Below, in pieces: positions 1 through 8,317 of a DNA stretch of 64,000 nucleotides. A program made the translations under genes and the position numbers. The notes below the pieces were generated by a model, which saw nothing but the letters and a program-made list of their open reading frames with translations, had not been told where the DNA came from and made no database searches. How positions within the stretch are numbered: the stretch's first letter is position 1; the number at the start of each line of letters is the position of its first letter. The DNA comes from Anaerolineae bacterium (GTDB taxonomy: Bacteria; Chloroflexota; Anaerolineae; Anaerolineales; Anaerolineaceae), in the NCBI GenBank assembly GCA_013178185.1, contig JABLXC010000006.1, positions 95,939-159,938 on the forward strand. The letters run 5' to 3'.

Positions 1-888
1 TGGGGGCCTCAGGACGATCGCGACTCTATTCATACCATTCAGCGAGCCATAGATCTCGGCATTAACTGGTTGGATACTGCCAAGGGCTATGGACATGGTC
101 ACTCTGAAGAAGTCGTCGGGCAAGCATTGAAAGGGCGGCGAGACCGGGTTATCCTGGCGACGAAATGCGGCATTCTCTGGAAAGAAGATGGCAGTGATAT
201 CTATGGTTATTTGAAGGCGGACAGCATCAAGGCCGAATGTGAATCCAGCCTAAAGCGTTTGCAAACAGACTATATTGACCTTTACCAGATTCATTGGCCA
301 TTGCCAGACGAAGACATCGAGGAAGGTTGGGGAGCGATCGCAGACCTGGTAAAAGAGGGCAAGGTTCGCTATGGGGGTGTCTCCAATTTTTCGGTTGCAC
401 AAATGAAACGCGTTCAAAAAATTCATCCTATCGCTTCACTGCAACCTCCGTACAGCATGGTCAACCGGGGCATTGAAAAAGAGATTCTTCCGTTTTGTGC
501 GGCAAATCAGATTGGCGTGATTGCTTACAGCCCGATGCAAGCAGGTTTGCTGACCGGGAGAATGACCAAAGAACGGATAGCGGCTTTCCCTGTTGATGAT
601 TGGCGGAAAGGCAACCCCGATTTTCAAGAGCCGCGCCTCAGCATCATTTTAGATCTGGTTGAAAAATTGCGCCCGATAGCTGAAGCTAAAGGTCAAATCG
701 TTGCGAACCTAGCTTTAATTTGGACTCTCCAACGGCCTGAAGTAACAGGGGCCATCGCTGGCGCACGCAGACCGGAACAGATCGAAGAGACCAGCCGGGC
801 GATGGATCTTGTCTTGACACCTGAAGAATGGGCGGCGGTAAATGCACACCTGGCTGAATGCGAACGGCTGCTGGCTCAGGTATCTTGA
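1..888 (+). CDS. Aldo/keto reductase, 5' end outside the window
   Basis: The reading frame is open from base 1 (WGPQDDRDSIHT...), so the start codon lies upstream and 295 codons are visible. The family reduces aldehydes or ketones, or oxidises the alcohols, with NAD(P)H in a TIM barrel. Visible landmarks are INWLDTAKGYG, which carries the active-site Asp and Tyr, a later ATKCG strand with the active-site Lys, and the C-terminal GARRPEQIEE segment that binds the cofactor phosphate. It is followed after 46 bp by a hydroxyacid dehydrogenase on the same strand, which suggests a shared catabolic transcript. An in-frame TTG at 70 is internal and should not be taken as the start. The substrate cannot be read from the sequence. 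Confidence 0.9.
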   Translation, partial: WGPQDDRDSIHTIQRAIDLGINWLDTAKGYGHGHSEEVVGQALKGRRDRVILATKCGILWKEDGSDIYGYLKADSIKAECESSLKRLQTDYIDLYQIHWPLPDEDIEEGWGAIADLVKEGKVRYGGVSNFSVAQMKRVQKIHPIASLQPPYSMVNRGIEKEILPFCAANQIGVIAYSPMQAGLLTGRMTKERIAAFPVDDWRKGNPDFQEPRLSIILDLVEKLRPIAEAKGQIVANLALIWTLQRPEVTGAIAGARRPEQIEETSRAMDLVLTPEEWAAVNAHLAECERLLAQVS

Positions 889-934
889 GCTACCCGAAAA
901 GATTAAGGAATTTAGCGCACAATGAGGGAGAGGT

Positions 935-1990
935 ATGAAAGTAGCGATTTTAGGAGACCTTTTTTTAACGAATGAAGTTTTGCAAAAAGCGCTTGAAAAA
1001 GCATTTGAAGGCTCCGGAGTCCAGTTCGAAACTGTTTATCAGACAGATTCATGGCCGGTGACTCCGGTGATGAAAACCGATGAGGTCAGCGAGTTTGTTG
1101 GGGATGAAAATGAAGTCTGTAAAGTTGTCGGCGATGTGGAAATCATCCTGACGCATACCGCTCCAATCACCCAAAAAGTTCTGGCGGTGGCCAGGAACCT
1201 TAAAGTCGTGGGCGCTGCCCGGGGCGGGCCGGTCAATATTAACTGGAAAGCATGCACCGAGCGGGGGATCCCTGTTCTTTATGCTCCTGGTCGCAATTCC
1301 GGCGCTGTGGCTGAATTTACTGTTGGCATGATGTTGGCTCAGTCGCGCAATATCACTCGCAGCCACATGTCCATGATGACTGAAAAACGGTGGCGCGGGG
1401 ATCTATATACACTGGATGTCGTGGGCAAAGAGTTGAACAGCTCTGTGGTCGGGCTGGTTGGTTCTGGCGCAATTGGTGGCAAGGTTGCGCATATTGTTCG
1501 GGCTTTTGGGGCAAGGGTGTTAATTTATGATCCCTATATCCCGGCAGAGAAAATCAAAGAGATGGGCGGTGAACCAGTAGAATTAGAGACATTGTTGAAA
1601 GAATGTGATTTTATTTCGCTCCATGCCCGCTTGACCAAGGAAACTCGCGGTATGATTGGCGAGCGAGAAATTCAACTTATGAAACCGACTGCTTATCTGA
1701 TTAATACCGCGCGCGGGGAGCTTGTTGACCACAACGCGCTTTATAAGGCCTTAAAGGAAAAACGGCTGGCTGGGGCTGCCCTGGATATTTTTGAGTCGGA
1801 ACCGCCGCCTGATGACAGCCCGCTTTATCTTCTGGATAATGTCACCGTTACCTCTCATCTGGCGGGGGCTTCCCTTCAGGCGGCAGAGATCGGGGCACGA
1901 GTTCTGGCAGAAGGCGTCTTTAATTACATCTACAAGCAGGAAACGCCCAGGTATTGCGTCAATCCGGATTATATTGAGCATAAAAGGTGA
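935..1990 (+). CDS. D-2-hydroxyacid dehydrogenase (PGDH/FDH-like)
   Basis: 351 residues, a normal length for NAD-dependent D-isomer hydroxyacid dehydrogenases, which interconvert 2-hydroxyacids and 2-oxoacids in the cytosol. The Rossmann motif GSGAIG lies near residues 176-181. The catalytic Arg is in NTARGELVD (R260), the Glu in FESEP (E289) and the His in TSHLAGAS (H308). ATG 935 follows a GGGAGAGG ribosome site. No ACT or other regulatory domain follows, so a serine-biosynthetic role is less likely than a sugar-acid role alongside the neighbouring aldolase and dehydrogenases. Function beyond the family is inference. Confidence 0.9.
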   Translation: MKVAILGDLFLTNEVLQKALEKAFEGSGVQFETVYQTDSWPVTPVMKTDEVSEFVGDENEVCKVVGDVEIILTHTAPITQKVLAVARNLKVVGAARGGPVNINWKACTERGIPVLYAPGRNSGAVAEFTVGMMLAQSRNITRSHMSMMTEKRWRGDLYTLDVVGKELNSSVVGLVGSGAIGGKVAHIVRAFGARVLIYDPYIPAEKIKEMGGEPVELETLLKECDFISLHARLTKETRGMIGEREIQLMKPTAYLINTARGELVDHNALYKALKEKRLAGAALDIFESEPPPDDSPLYLLDNVTVTSHLAGASLQAAEIGARVLAEGVFNYIYKQETPRYCVNPDYIEHKR

Positions 1991-2004
1991 AGGAACCGTG
2001 AGCT

Positions 2005-2778
2005 ATGACCATTGTGGCCGCAACTGAAGAGATTGACCGTTCGACCCCGATTCCTCTTTATTACCAGGTCTCTCAAATTCTCCGCAAGGAGATCGAGTCT
2101 GGCAGGTATAAACCGGGTGACTATATCCCGACTGAGATGGAATTGCAGAAGCGGTTCAGCGTAAGCCGAGCGACAATCCGTCAGGCTATTGCGGACCTGG
2201 TGTACCAGGGACTTTTGGAGCGCCGGCGCTCGAAAGGTACAACCGTTTCTGCCACGCAATATGAGGCGCGTCTCTCAGACCTGGCCAGCTTTACCAATGA
2301 AATGATGAACAGTGGGTTTACTTTGAGGACCCAGGTACTGAGTTTCAAACATATGGTCGTCCCAGAAAGCATTGCAGATTTTTTGGGGTTGAAGACCTCC
2401 GAAATGATCTATGCTATGGAGCGTCTTCGCCTGGTTGATGACAAGCCGGTATCTGTCGAAAAATGGTATGCGCCCGGCAAAGTTTTTCCGGGATTGGACA
2501 GGTCTTTTTTTGGAGAGACCGGTTTTGAGCAATCCACTTATTACGTTCTCATGAAACGATATGGGGTTGTTATCAATCGCGCCGTGGATACCGTCAGCCC
2601 GTTGGGAGTTGAAAGCCGGGAGGCAAAATTACTAAAAGTAGAACCAGGCACACCGGTGCTTCTGCGTTCGCGCATTTCGTATGGATCGGACAACCAACCG
2701 GTGTCATATGCTGTTGGCGTCTATTTGATACGCTTGCGCTTTCTGCTGGAGGCATCGCGTAGCCATACTATTCGTTAG
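2005..2778 (+). CDS. GntR/HutC-family transcriptional regulator with UTRA domain
   Basis: 257 residues. Residues about 12-78 form the GntR winged helix (PLYYQVSQILRKEI, then SRATIRQAIADLV). The rest is a UTRA ligand-binding domain of the HutC type, recognisable from EKWYAP and the GVESREAKLL stretch. Such proteins bind an operator and are released by a small sugar or acid metabolite. The gene sits 14 bp after the hydroxyacid dehydrogenase and 12 bp before deoC, so it is probably the local regulator of the 1-5678 cluster. The last 20 residues (LRFLLEASRSHTIR) depart from the usual UTRA ending and may be a variant terminus. Confidence 0.88.
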   Translation: MTIVAATEEIDRSTPIPLYYQVSQILRKEIESGRYKPGDYIPTEMELQKRFSVSRATIRQAIADLVYQGLLERRRSKGTTVSATQYEARLSDLASFTNEMMNSGFTLRTQVLSFKHMVVPESIADFLGLKTSEMIYAMERLRLVDDKPVSVEKWYAPGKVFPGLDRSFFGETGFEQSTYYVLMKRYGVVINRAVDTVSPLGVESREAKLLKVEPGTPVLLRSRISYGSDNQPVSYAVGVYLIRLRFLLEASRSHTIR

Positions 2779-2790
2779 GAGAAACAGGTA

Positions 2791-3507
2791 ATGACGTCAG
2801 GAAATAAGCTTACTGTAAGTGATATTGCCAGGATGGTGGATCATTCGCTCCTCCGTCCTACGCTCACAGATCCAGAATTTGATGAGGGTATCGAACTAGT
2901 TAAGAAGTACCGTTGCGCCACAGTCATGGTAGCGCCCTATGATGTCCCCAGGGCAGTTGAACGCCTGGCGGGATCGGGCATCGCCGTCAGCACGGTCGTT
3001 GATTTTCCGCATGGCTCTAACCTGACCAAGGCGAAGGTCTACGAAGCCCAACTGGCGATGGATAACGGAGCAGTTCACCTCGATATGGTTCTGGCGATCA
3101 GCCGTCTGGTTGCAGGGCATGATGATTATGTCGAAGAAGATATCCGCGCCGTAGTGGAAGCCGGGCATGCTCGCAACGTCCCTGTGAAAGTGATCTTTGA
3201 AACCTGTTACCTTACCGATGATCAGATTGTAACGGCATGCAAGATCAGTGAACGGGCTGGGGCGGACTTTGTCAAAACGTCCACCGGCTATGGGCCGGGC
3301 GGCGCGACTCTCGAGGCGGTGCGGTTGATGCGAGCGAGTTGCAGCCCGAAAGTGCAGGTTAAACCCTCTGGTGGGATTCGCACGTTAGACCAGGTGCTGG
3401 AGTACCGGAAAGCAGGCGCTACCATGATCGGCACTCGGGCCACCGCAGCCATCCTGGATGAGGCTGTCCGCCGGGAAGCGGAAGGCACTCTTAAAGAATT
3501 GGACTGA
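2791..3507 (+). CDS. deoC: Deoxyribose-phosphate aldolase family protein (DeoC)
   Basis: 238 residues, class I aldolase of the DeoC/LacD type. The reference reaction is cleavage of 2-deoxyribose 5-phosphate to acetaldehyde and glyceraldehyde 3-phosphate. The Schiff-base Lys is in VKTSTGYG (K162), the second active-site Lys in VKPSGGIR (K191), and the proton-relay Asp in HLDMV (D98). It sits between a GntR regulator and a zinc alcohol dehydrogenase, an uncommon setting because no deoA, deoB or deoD is nearby. The physiological substrate may therefore be another 3-oxo or deoxy sugar phosphate. The start is supported by GGAGAAACAGGTA before ATG. Confidence 0.88.
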   Translation: MTSGNKLTVSDIARMVDHSLLRPTLTDPEFDEGIELVKKYRCATVMVAPYDVPRAVERLAGSGIAVSTVVDFPHGSNLTKAKVYEAQLAMDNGAVHLDMVLAISRLVAGHDDYVEEDIRAVVEAGHARNVPVKVIFETCYLTDDQIVTACKISERAGADFVKTSTGYGPGGATLEAVRLMRASCSPKVQVKPSGGIRTLDQVLEYRKAGATMIGTRATAAILDEAVRREAEGTLKELD

Positions 3508-3551
3508 TTTCACTTCTTTGTTTTCCGACGTATTTTAAAGGAGTGTGCTAA

Positions 3552-4610
3552 ATGTCGAGAATGAATGCTGCTATGTTTTATGCTCCCAAGGATGTTCGTT
3601 TCGAGCAAATTGAAATACCTTCGCCGGGGCCAGGCGAGCTGTTGGTTAAAATTGGCACTGCCCTGACCTGTGGAACAGATATCAAAACGTATGAGAGAGG
3701 TCATCCCACAATCATTAAGAAAGTCCCCTCCACTTTCGGCCATGAATTTAGTGGTCAGGTTGTAGCCCTTGGACAAGGAGTGACACAGTTCAAGGAAGGC
3801 GATCGGGTTTGCACGTGCAATGCAGTTCCCTGTGGGGAGTGTTATTATTGCAAGATCGGCCATCGCAACCTGTGCGAAGATCTCTTGATCCTGAATGGGG
3901 CCTACGCCGAATATATCGTTATCCCTGAGCGTATGGTTCGATTCAACGTTTATAAACTACCCGATCACATGACTTACCAGGAGGCGGCTGTTTCAGAGCC
4001 ACTGGGAACTGCCGTACATTGCATTCGCCATGCCGGAATCCGTCAGGGGGATACCGTTGCTGTGTTGGGGTCTGGGCCGCTTGGTTTGATGCTCTGCCGC
4101 CTGGCTTATCTGCAGGGCGCCCGCGTGATTCTCTCGGGCGAAATCACCGAAGAACGCAAACGAGTGGCTTCTGAATTTGGTGTGAGCGAATTCATTAACA
4201 TCCTTGAAGTTACAGATTCAAGAGACCGTGTTCAACGGGTTAAGGAGCTATCGTTTGGCGGTCGCGGTGTGGATGTGGCGATCGAGGCGGCCGGTTTTCC
4301 TGAAGCCTGGGAAGAGGCTATCCAGATGATCCGCAAGGCTGGCACGGTTGTGTTTCACGGCGGCTGCAAAGCAGGCACGACGATCACGGTAGATACTCAC
4401 ACCATGCATTACGCAGAAAACAAGCTCATCGGCGTTTACCATCAGGATCCGGATGACTATCGCCGTTCTTTTCAGTTGTTAGCCAGCCGCCTAGTGGATG
4501 GGCGGAAATTTGTGACCGATACGATGCCCCTGAACCAGCTCATTTCTGCTTTTGAACGCGTCCGGCGTTTCGAGGGTATCAAGTTTGCCATTGATCCATC
4601 GGTGATGTAG
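3552..4610 (+). CDS. Zinc-dependent alcohol dehydrogenase (MDR; polyol/threonine dehydrogenase-like)
   Basis: 352 residues, GroES-like domain followed by a Rossmann domain. Catalytic zinc ligands are C40 (TCGTDIK), H64-E65 (FGHEFSG) and E149 (VSEPLG). The structural zinc is held by four cysteines between residues 94 and 108 (CGECYYCKIGHRNLC). The nucleotide motif VLGSGPLGLM is near residue 171. These features place it with sorbitol, threonine and galactitol-type dehydrogenases. ATG 3552 follows AAGGAG. It is 12 bp upstream of the UroD-like gene, so the two are probably cotranscribed. The substrate is unknown. Confidence 0.9.
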   Translation: MSRMNAAMFYAPKDVRFEQIEIPSPGPGELLVKIGTALTCGTDIKTYERGHPTIIKKVPSTFGHEFSGQVVALGQGVTQFKEGDRVCTCNAVPCGECYYCKIGHRNLCEDLLILNGAYAEYIVIPERMVRFNVYKLPDHMTYQEAAVSEPLGTAVHCIRHAGIRQGDTVAVLGSGPLGLMLCRLAYLQGARVILSGEITEERKRVASEFGVSEFINILEVTDSRDRVQRVKELSFGGRGVDVAIEAAGFPEAWEEAIQMIRKAGTVVFHGGCKAGTTITVDTHTMHYAENKLIGVYHQDPDDYRRSFQLLASRLVDGRKFVTDTMPLNQLISAFERVRRFEGIKFAIDPSVM

Positions 4611-4622
4611 GAGGGCTACCTT

Positions 4623-5678
4623 ATGGCAAGAAAAGCTTTTATGACCCAAAACGAACGTATTGAGGCGTTGCTCAACCGCAAACCGGTAGATGGCGTGCCA
4701 TTTGTCCATAAAGGATACAGTTTTTGCGCTTCGAACGTGGGTATCCCTAAGGCAGATATTTTTGAATTTCCTGAAAAAAGTTTCCTGGCTCAGTTATGGA
4801 CGATGGAACAGTATCACGCTGAGCAGGCGCCTTTCTATACTTTTGTGGCGTATGGCGCCTGGGAATTTGGCGGAGAGATTGCCTGGCCAGAAGACCGCTG
4901 GGCATCTGGGCCATCGGTGGCGCGCCGCCCGGTTCAAAACCTCGAAGATATTTATAAGCTGACCCTACCTGATGTTAAGACCGCAGGGTGTCTTCCTCGC
5001 ATGATGGAATTTGCCCGCCTACAAGAGAAGTATGGCACACAAATAGCCTTTATTTACGGCAGCCCGTTCACTTTTTGTGCAAACCTGTGCGGGGTCGATA
5101 AATTTCTTGAATGGGCTGCTTCTGAACCGGATGCTGTCCATCATGTGATGCGGCTGATGTGCGATCATCTTAAACAAGTGGCGGATTGGTTCATCGAAAC
5201 CTTTGGCGCCGAGCGGGTGTTGCCGCGCGTTGCTTCACCGACCGATGGTTTAATTTCGCCGCGCATGTACCAGAAGTTTGTTTTGCCTTACCGGATGGAG
5301 TTGCACCAATACGTGCTGGATAAAGGTGTCAGGCATATTTACGATCATATCTGCGGGGAGCAGAATAAAAACCTGCCGCTGCTAGCTCAATTGCCCTGGG
5401 GGGACCCAGGTATTCTTAGTTTTGGCCATGAGGTTGATTTACTCAAGGCGGCGGAAATATTTCCCAATGAAATTATTTGCGGTAATGTCGAACCGGCTGT
5501 GATTGTCAAGGGTACGCCCGATGAGGTTTATGAAGCCTGCCGGAGGAATATCGAAATTGGCAAGCAGATTAAGAGTGGTTTTATCTTTATGGGTGGTTGT
5601 GATATTCCGGCTTCCGTTCCACCCTATCATATTTACCTGATGGGGAAAGCGTCTGAGGAATTTGGTCTTTACAACTGA
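4623..5678 (+). CDS. Uroporphyrinogen decarboxylase-family protein, MtaA/MtbA-like methyltransferase type
   Basis: 351 residues, URO-D fold (PF01208-type). Zinc ligands of the methylcobamide:thiol methyltransferase subgroup appear conserved: His-x-Cys in DHICGE (H242, C244) and a third Cys in MGGCDIP (C326). True HemE has a different signature and no such triad, so a haem-biosynthetic role is unlikely. Many UroD-like proteins sit beside corrinoid proteins and methyltransferases, but none is visible here. Instead the neighbours are a Zn-alcohol dehydrogenase, a DeoC-type aldolase and a hydroxyacid dehydrogenase. Demethylation of a methylated sugar or similar substrate is a guess only. ATG follows GGAGGG. 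Confidence 0.85.
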   Translation: MARKAFMTQNERIEALLNRKPVDGVPFVHKGYSFCASNVGIPKADIFEFPEKSFLAQLWTMEQYHAEQAPFYTFVAYGAWEFGGEIAWPEDRWASGPSVARRPVQNLEDIYKLTLPDVKTAGCLPRMMEFARLQEKYGTQIAFIYGSPFTFCANLCGVDKFLEWAASEPDAVHHVMRLMCDHLKQVADWFIETFGAERVLPRVASPTDGLISPRMYQKFVLPYRMELHQYVLDKGVRHIYDHICGEQNKNLPLLAQLPWGDPGILSFGHEVDLLKAAEIFPNEIICGNVEPAVIVKGTPDEVYEACRRNIEIGKQIKSGFIFMGGCDIPASVPPYHIYLMGKASEEFGLYN

Positions 5679-5726
5679 TCATCCCAACAGTTCAATAGCC
5701 AGAACTTTGTCTTTGTAGAAATTTGT

Positions 5727-5762
5727 AATTACCCCCTTTGGCTTAAGTTCCAGGGGGTAATT
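5727..5762. terminator. Inverted repeat between convergent genes, probable bidirectional terminator
   Basis: Ten-base perfect arms (AATTACCCCC at 5727-5736, GGGGGTAATT at 5753-5762) flank a 16-nt loop. They lie between the end of the UroD-like gene (+) and the end of the sortase gene (-). The U-tract is weak in both directions, so termination is likely from position but not certain. Confidence 0.55.
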
Positions 5763-5773
5763 TCGAAAAACAC

Positions 5774-7717
5774 TTAAGGGCTGGAAACGGAGATCAATAC
5801 TGCTCGGACGACTACCCGCCTGTCATACCTTGCGTTCTTTTCATCGTAGCCTTGACAGGTGATGATGGTGACCCAGTCCAGCGTTTCATGTTTTGTGATG
5901 ACGCCGGTATCTTCCGGACCGGTCAGGATGATTTCACGAACTTCGTAGAGGTACTTCTGCCCCCATGCCAGAATCTCAATTTGATCTCCCCATTTGAGGG
6001 CACTCAGGCGCGAGAACGGGCCAGCTGCTCCGTTTGCAAGGTAGGAATGGCCGGTGATCACCGTATTCCCCGGTGTGGTTGGGAAGGCGGTGCCTTCCAG
6101 GTAGCCAGCATTCGCGCCCAGCCAGGTTACATCCCAGTTTCCTGAAATCTCTGGGATTCCAACGATCGCGGTGTTTAAGCCGAGCGCTGGAATGACAAGG
6201 CGGAGCCCATCTTCGGAATGGTACCGCATATTTTCGGGTTGGGGCGGCAGCAATGTTAACGCGCCCGGCGCAAAACCGGTAGCCGGTAGTCCGTTGATAT
6301 CGTATTGAATGCTGCGAAGCTCCGAGCCGCTGCCAGTGTCAAAGGCAATGAAGAACAGTCTTCTCCCAATTGGAACAACACCAGAAACCGGGATTGTACT
6401 GACGCCTAGAAAATCAGTCACTCGCCTGGTGTCTTTATCCTCATACGGAGGGATGCTTTTCCAAAGTTCATAACCGTTGCTGCCATCATCGGCTGAAAAG
6501 TAGATCGCGTTGCCTACATTGACGAGATTCCGTATAGGCGTGCTGAAAGCTCCTGGCCGGATGTCTTTGACCAACCAGGCTTCGGTGTAGGGCGGGTCAG
6601 ACTTCCATAATTCCACTCCATGTGCCCCGTCGTTTGCGGTAAAGAACCAGGTGCCAAGGGAGGAATGGCCCTGGGTTTGGGGGTTGGAGCTGAAGAAACC
6701 GGGGTAAACATCATTCACCCGGTAAGTGCGCGTGACATCGTAGGGGGGCTCGCTGTGGCGCGGTTCATACCCACTGACGCCGATATTGGCGCTGAAAAGC
6801 ACATCCTCGCCGATTGCTTCCAGGCTGGAGGGGTCTGATGGAAAGGCATAATCAAAGTCATTTGCCCGTACGGTGCGAAGGGTGTCAAATGGTGGCTTGC
6901 TGTACCAAAGCTCGCGCCCTTTGCCATCGAAGGCTGTAAAGAAAAGGGTGTTTTGAACTTTGGTCAATTCACGCGCTTCTGAATCTCCACCGCCGGGATA
7001 GATGTCTTTGACCATGCGGGTGCTGCTGGCGTTATATGGCGGCTCTGATTTCCAAACTTCCCGTCCGGAGCTGTCGTTGGCGGTGAACAGCAGCGTCCAG
7101 CTGATGCCGGTCAGTTCTTTTGGATCCGAACCGGTGATCCCTGACCAGATGTCGCTGACCAGTTCTGCGCTACGATAAGGAGGGGAGCTCTTCCATAGCT
7201 CTGGACCTGTAACACCGTCATTTGCTTTGAAGAAGATTGTGTTTCCAATGGCAGTTAATTCACTGGGTGAAGAATCGCCATTGGGATTGATGTCTGCAAC
7301 TAAGAAAACCTTGTTATATGGTGGGGTGGAAGCCCATAATTCGTAGCCGGATTTGCCGTCGTTGGCTGTAAAAAAAAGGGTTTCGCCGACTGCTGTCAGG
7401 TTTGACGGGTTGGAGCCGGAGTCGCCTGGCATAAGATCAGCAATCCGGCTGGCATTTGCAGTATTATAGGGCGCTGTCAATTTCCATAGCTCGCGGCCAA
7501 GGTGATCGTCTGCCGAAAAGAACAAGGTAGTACCCAAAACGTATAAATTGCCGGGGTCTGAACTGGCAGATCCCTCCACCAAGTCAATAGTCTCCACAGG
7601 GATATCTTCATCATCCCATAAAGGAGCCGCAAGAACGTTTTGTCTCGGCGATGACCGAAAAAGTTCAAGTGTCAGGAAGATTAATAGCGCGCAGAAAGAA
7701 AGCAGTCGACGGTTCAT
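5774..7717 (-). CDS. Secreted ELW-repeat protein with C-terminal sortase domain
   Basis: 647 residues. The N-terminus (MNRRLLSFCALLIFLTLELF) is a signal peptide or anchor. Residues about 45-460 contain roughly eight to nine degenerate repeats of 45-65 residues built on FFxANDG...GxELWxSxPPY, a likely beta-propeller. Residues 477-481 read LPATG. Residues about 500-647 form a sortase domain with catalytic His in TGHSY (H557), Cys in TCQGYD (C621) and Arg in RYDRRVVVRA (about R633-634). Sortases cleave a sorting signal and transfer it to an amine. Having an LPxTG-like motif and a sortase in one chain is odd, because the motif here is not followed by a membrane segment. It is transcribed towards the UroD gene. 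Confidence 0.85.
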   Translation of the reverse strand: MNRRLLSFCALLIFLTLELFRSSPRQNVLAAPLWDDEDIPVETIDLVEGSASSDPGNLYVLGTTLFFSADDHLGRELWKLTAPYNTANASRIADLMPGDSGSNPSNLTAVGETLFFTANDGKSGYELWASTPPYNKVFLVADINPNGDSSPSELTAIGNTIFFKANDGVTGPELWKSSPPYRSAELVSDIWSGITGSDPKELTGISWTLLFTANDSSGREVWKSEPPYNASSTRMVKDIYPGGGDSEARELTKVQNTLFFTAFDGKGRELWYSKPPFDTLRTVRANDFDYAFPSDPSSLEAIGEDVLFSANIGVSGYEPRHSEPPYDVTRTYRVNDVYPGFFSSNPQTQGHSSLGTWFFTANDGAHGVELWKSDPPYTEAWLVKDIRPGAFSTPIRNLVNVGNAIYFSADDGSNGYELWKSIPPYEDKDTRRVTDFLGVSTIPVSGVVPIGRRLFFIAFDTGSGSELRSIQYDINGLPATGFAPGALTLLPPQPENMRYHSEDGLRLVIPALGLNTAIVGIPEISGNWDVTWLGANAGYLEGTAFPTTPGNTVITGHSYLANGAAGPFSRLSALKWGDQIEILAWGQKYLYEVREIILTGPEDTGVITKHETLDWVTIITCQGYDEKNARYDRRVVVRAVLISVSSP

Positions 7718-7857
7718 GCCCAGTTCTGTGTTATTCTACTGCTGGGTTGGGATACCAAAATCTTTAGATTACCCCAGCCGGTTTACCTGTCTAATATATC
7801 ACAAATACCCAATATTGGCATTTTAAATACCCACTTTGTAGAGGGCAGGTAAATTTA

Positions 7858-8193
7858 TTACGCTCTTACCTCTTCTACGACCACTGCTGTGCCATAAGCC
7901 AGCACCTCGGTAACGCCCTCTGCTACATCGTTGGCGTCGTAACGCATTCCGATTATGGCATTTGCGCCCATTTGTTGGGCATGGCGTACCATCAGGTTGA
8001 AAGCTTCTTCACGGGCGTGTTCGCAAAGCTCTGTGTAGATGGTGATATTGCCGCCAACCATGGTCTGAAGCGCGCCGACCATGTTCCCAACCACGCTGCG
8101 AGACCGCACCGTAATTCCCCTGACAACTCCCAGATGTTTCACGACTCGATAACCCTCAAATCCGAAAGCCGTAGTGATCATGCTTGTGTCCAT
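7858..8193 (-). CDS. YbjQ / UPF0145 family protein
   Basis: 111 residues, the complete length of the YbjQ (DUF74, heavy-metal-binding domain) family. Typical segments are VVRGITVRSRSVVGNMVG, REEAFNLMVRHAQQMGANAIIGMRYD and the final VLAYGTAVVVE. The proteins form homopentamers and their biochemical role is not settled, though a metal-binding role has been proposed. ATG at 8193 is preceded on the minus strand by AAAAGGAGAAATATC, a good ribosome site. It is separated from the MFS gene by 124 bp and probably has its own promoter. Confidence 0.88.
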   Translation of the reverse strand: MDTSMITTAFGFEGYRVVKHLGVVRGITVRSRSVVGNMVGALQTMVGGNITIYTELCEHAREEAFNLMVRHAQQMGANAIIGMRYDANDVAEGVTEVLAYGTAVVVEEVRA

Positions 8194-8231
8194 ATGATAT
8201 TTCTCCTTTTCGTTTCATGCCACTTTTTTAT

Positions 8232-8254
8232 CGGTTTGTAACGCGATCAAACCG
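8232..8254. promoter_or_regulatory. Inverted repeat upstream of the ybjQ-like gene, possible operator
   Basis: Perfect 7-base arms CGGTTTG and CAAACCG, separated by 9 bases. They lie 39 bp upstream of the YbjQ start, between it and the end of the MFS gene. No U-tract follows on either strand, so a protein-binding site fits better than a terminator. Assignment is tentative. Confidence 0.35.
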
Positions 8255-8317
8255 TCACAAAGTGTACAAAACAGCTTGCTTGATATACGAAGTTTATTCA
8301 AAATTAGATGCGCTTTT

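Noticed and set aside
7741..7853. Inverted repeats between the YbjQ and sortase genes (GCTGGG/CCCAGC and TTTACCTGTC/GGCAGGTAAA)
   Set aside because: Loops of 26 and 52 bases and no U-tracts; too weak to call as terminators or operators.
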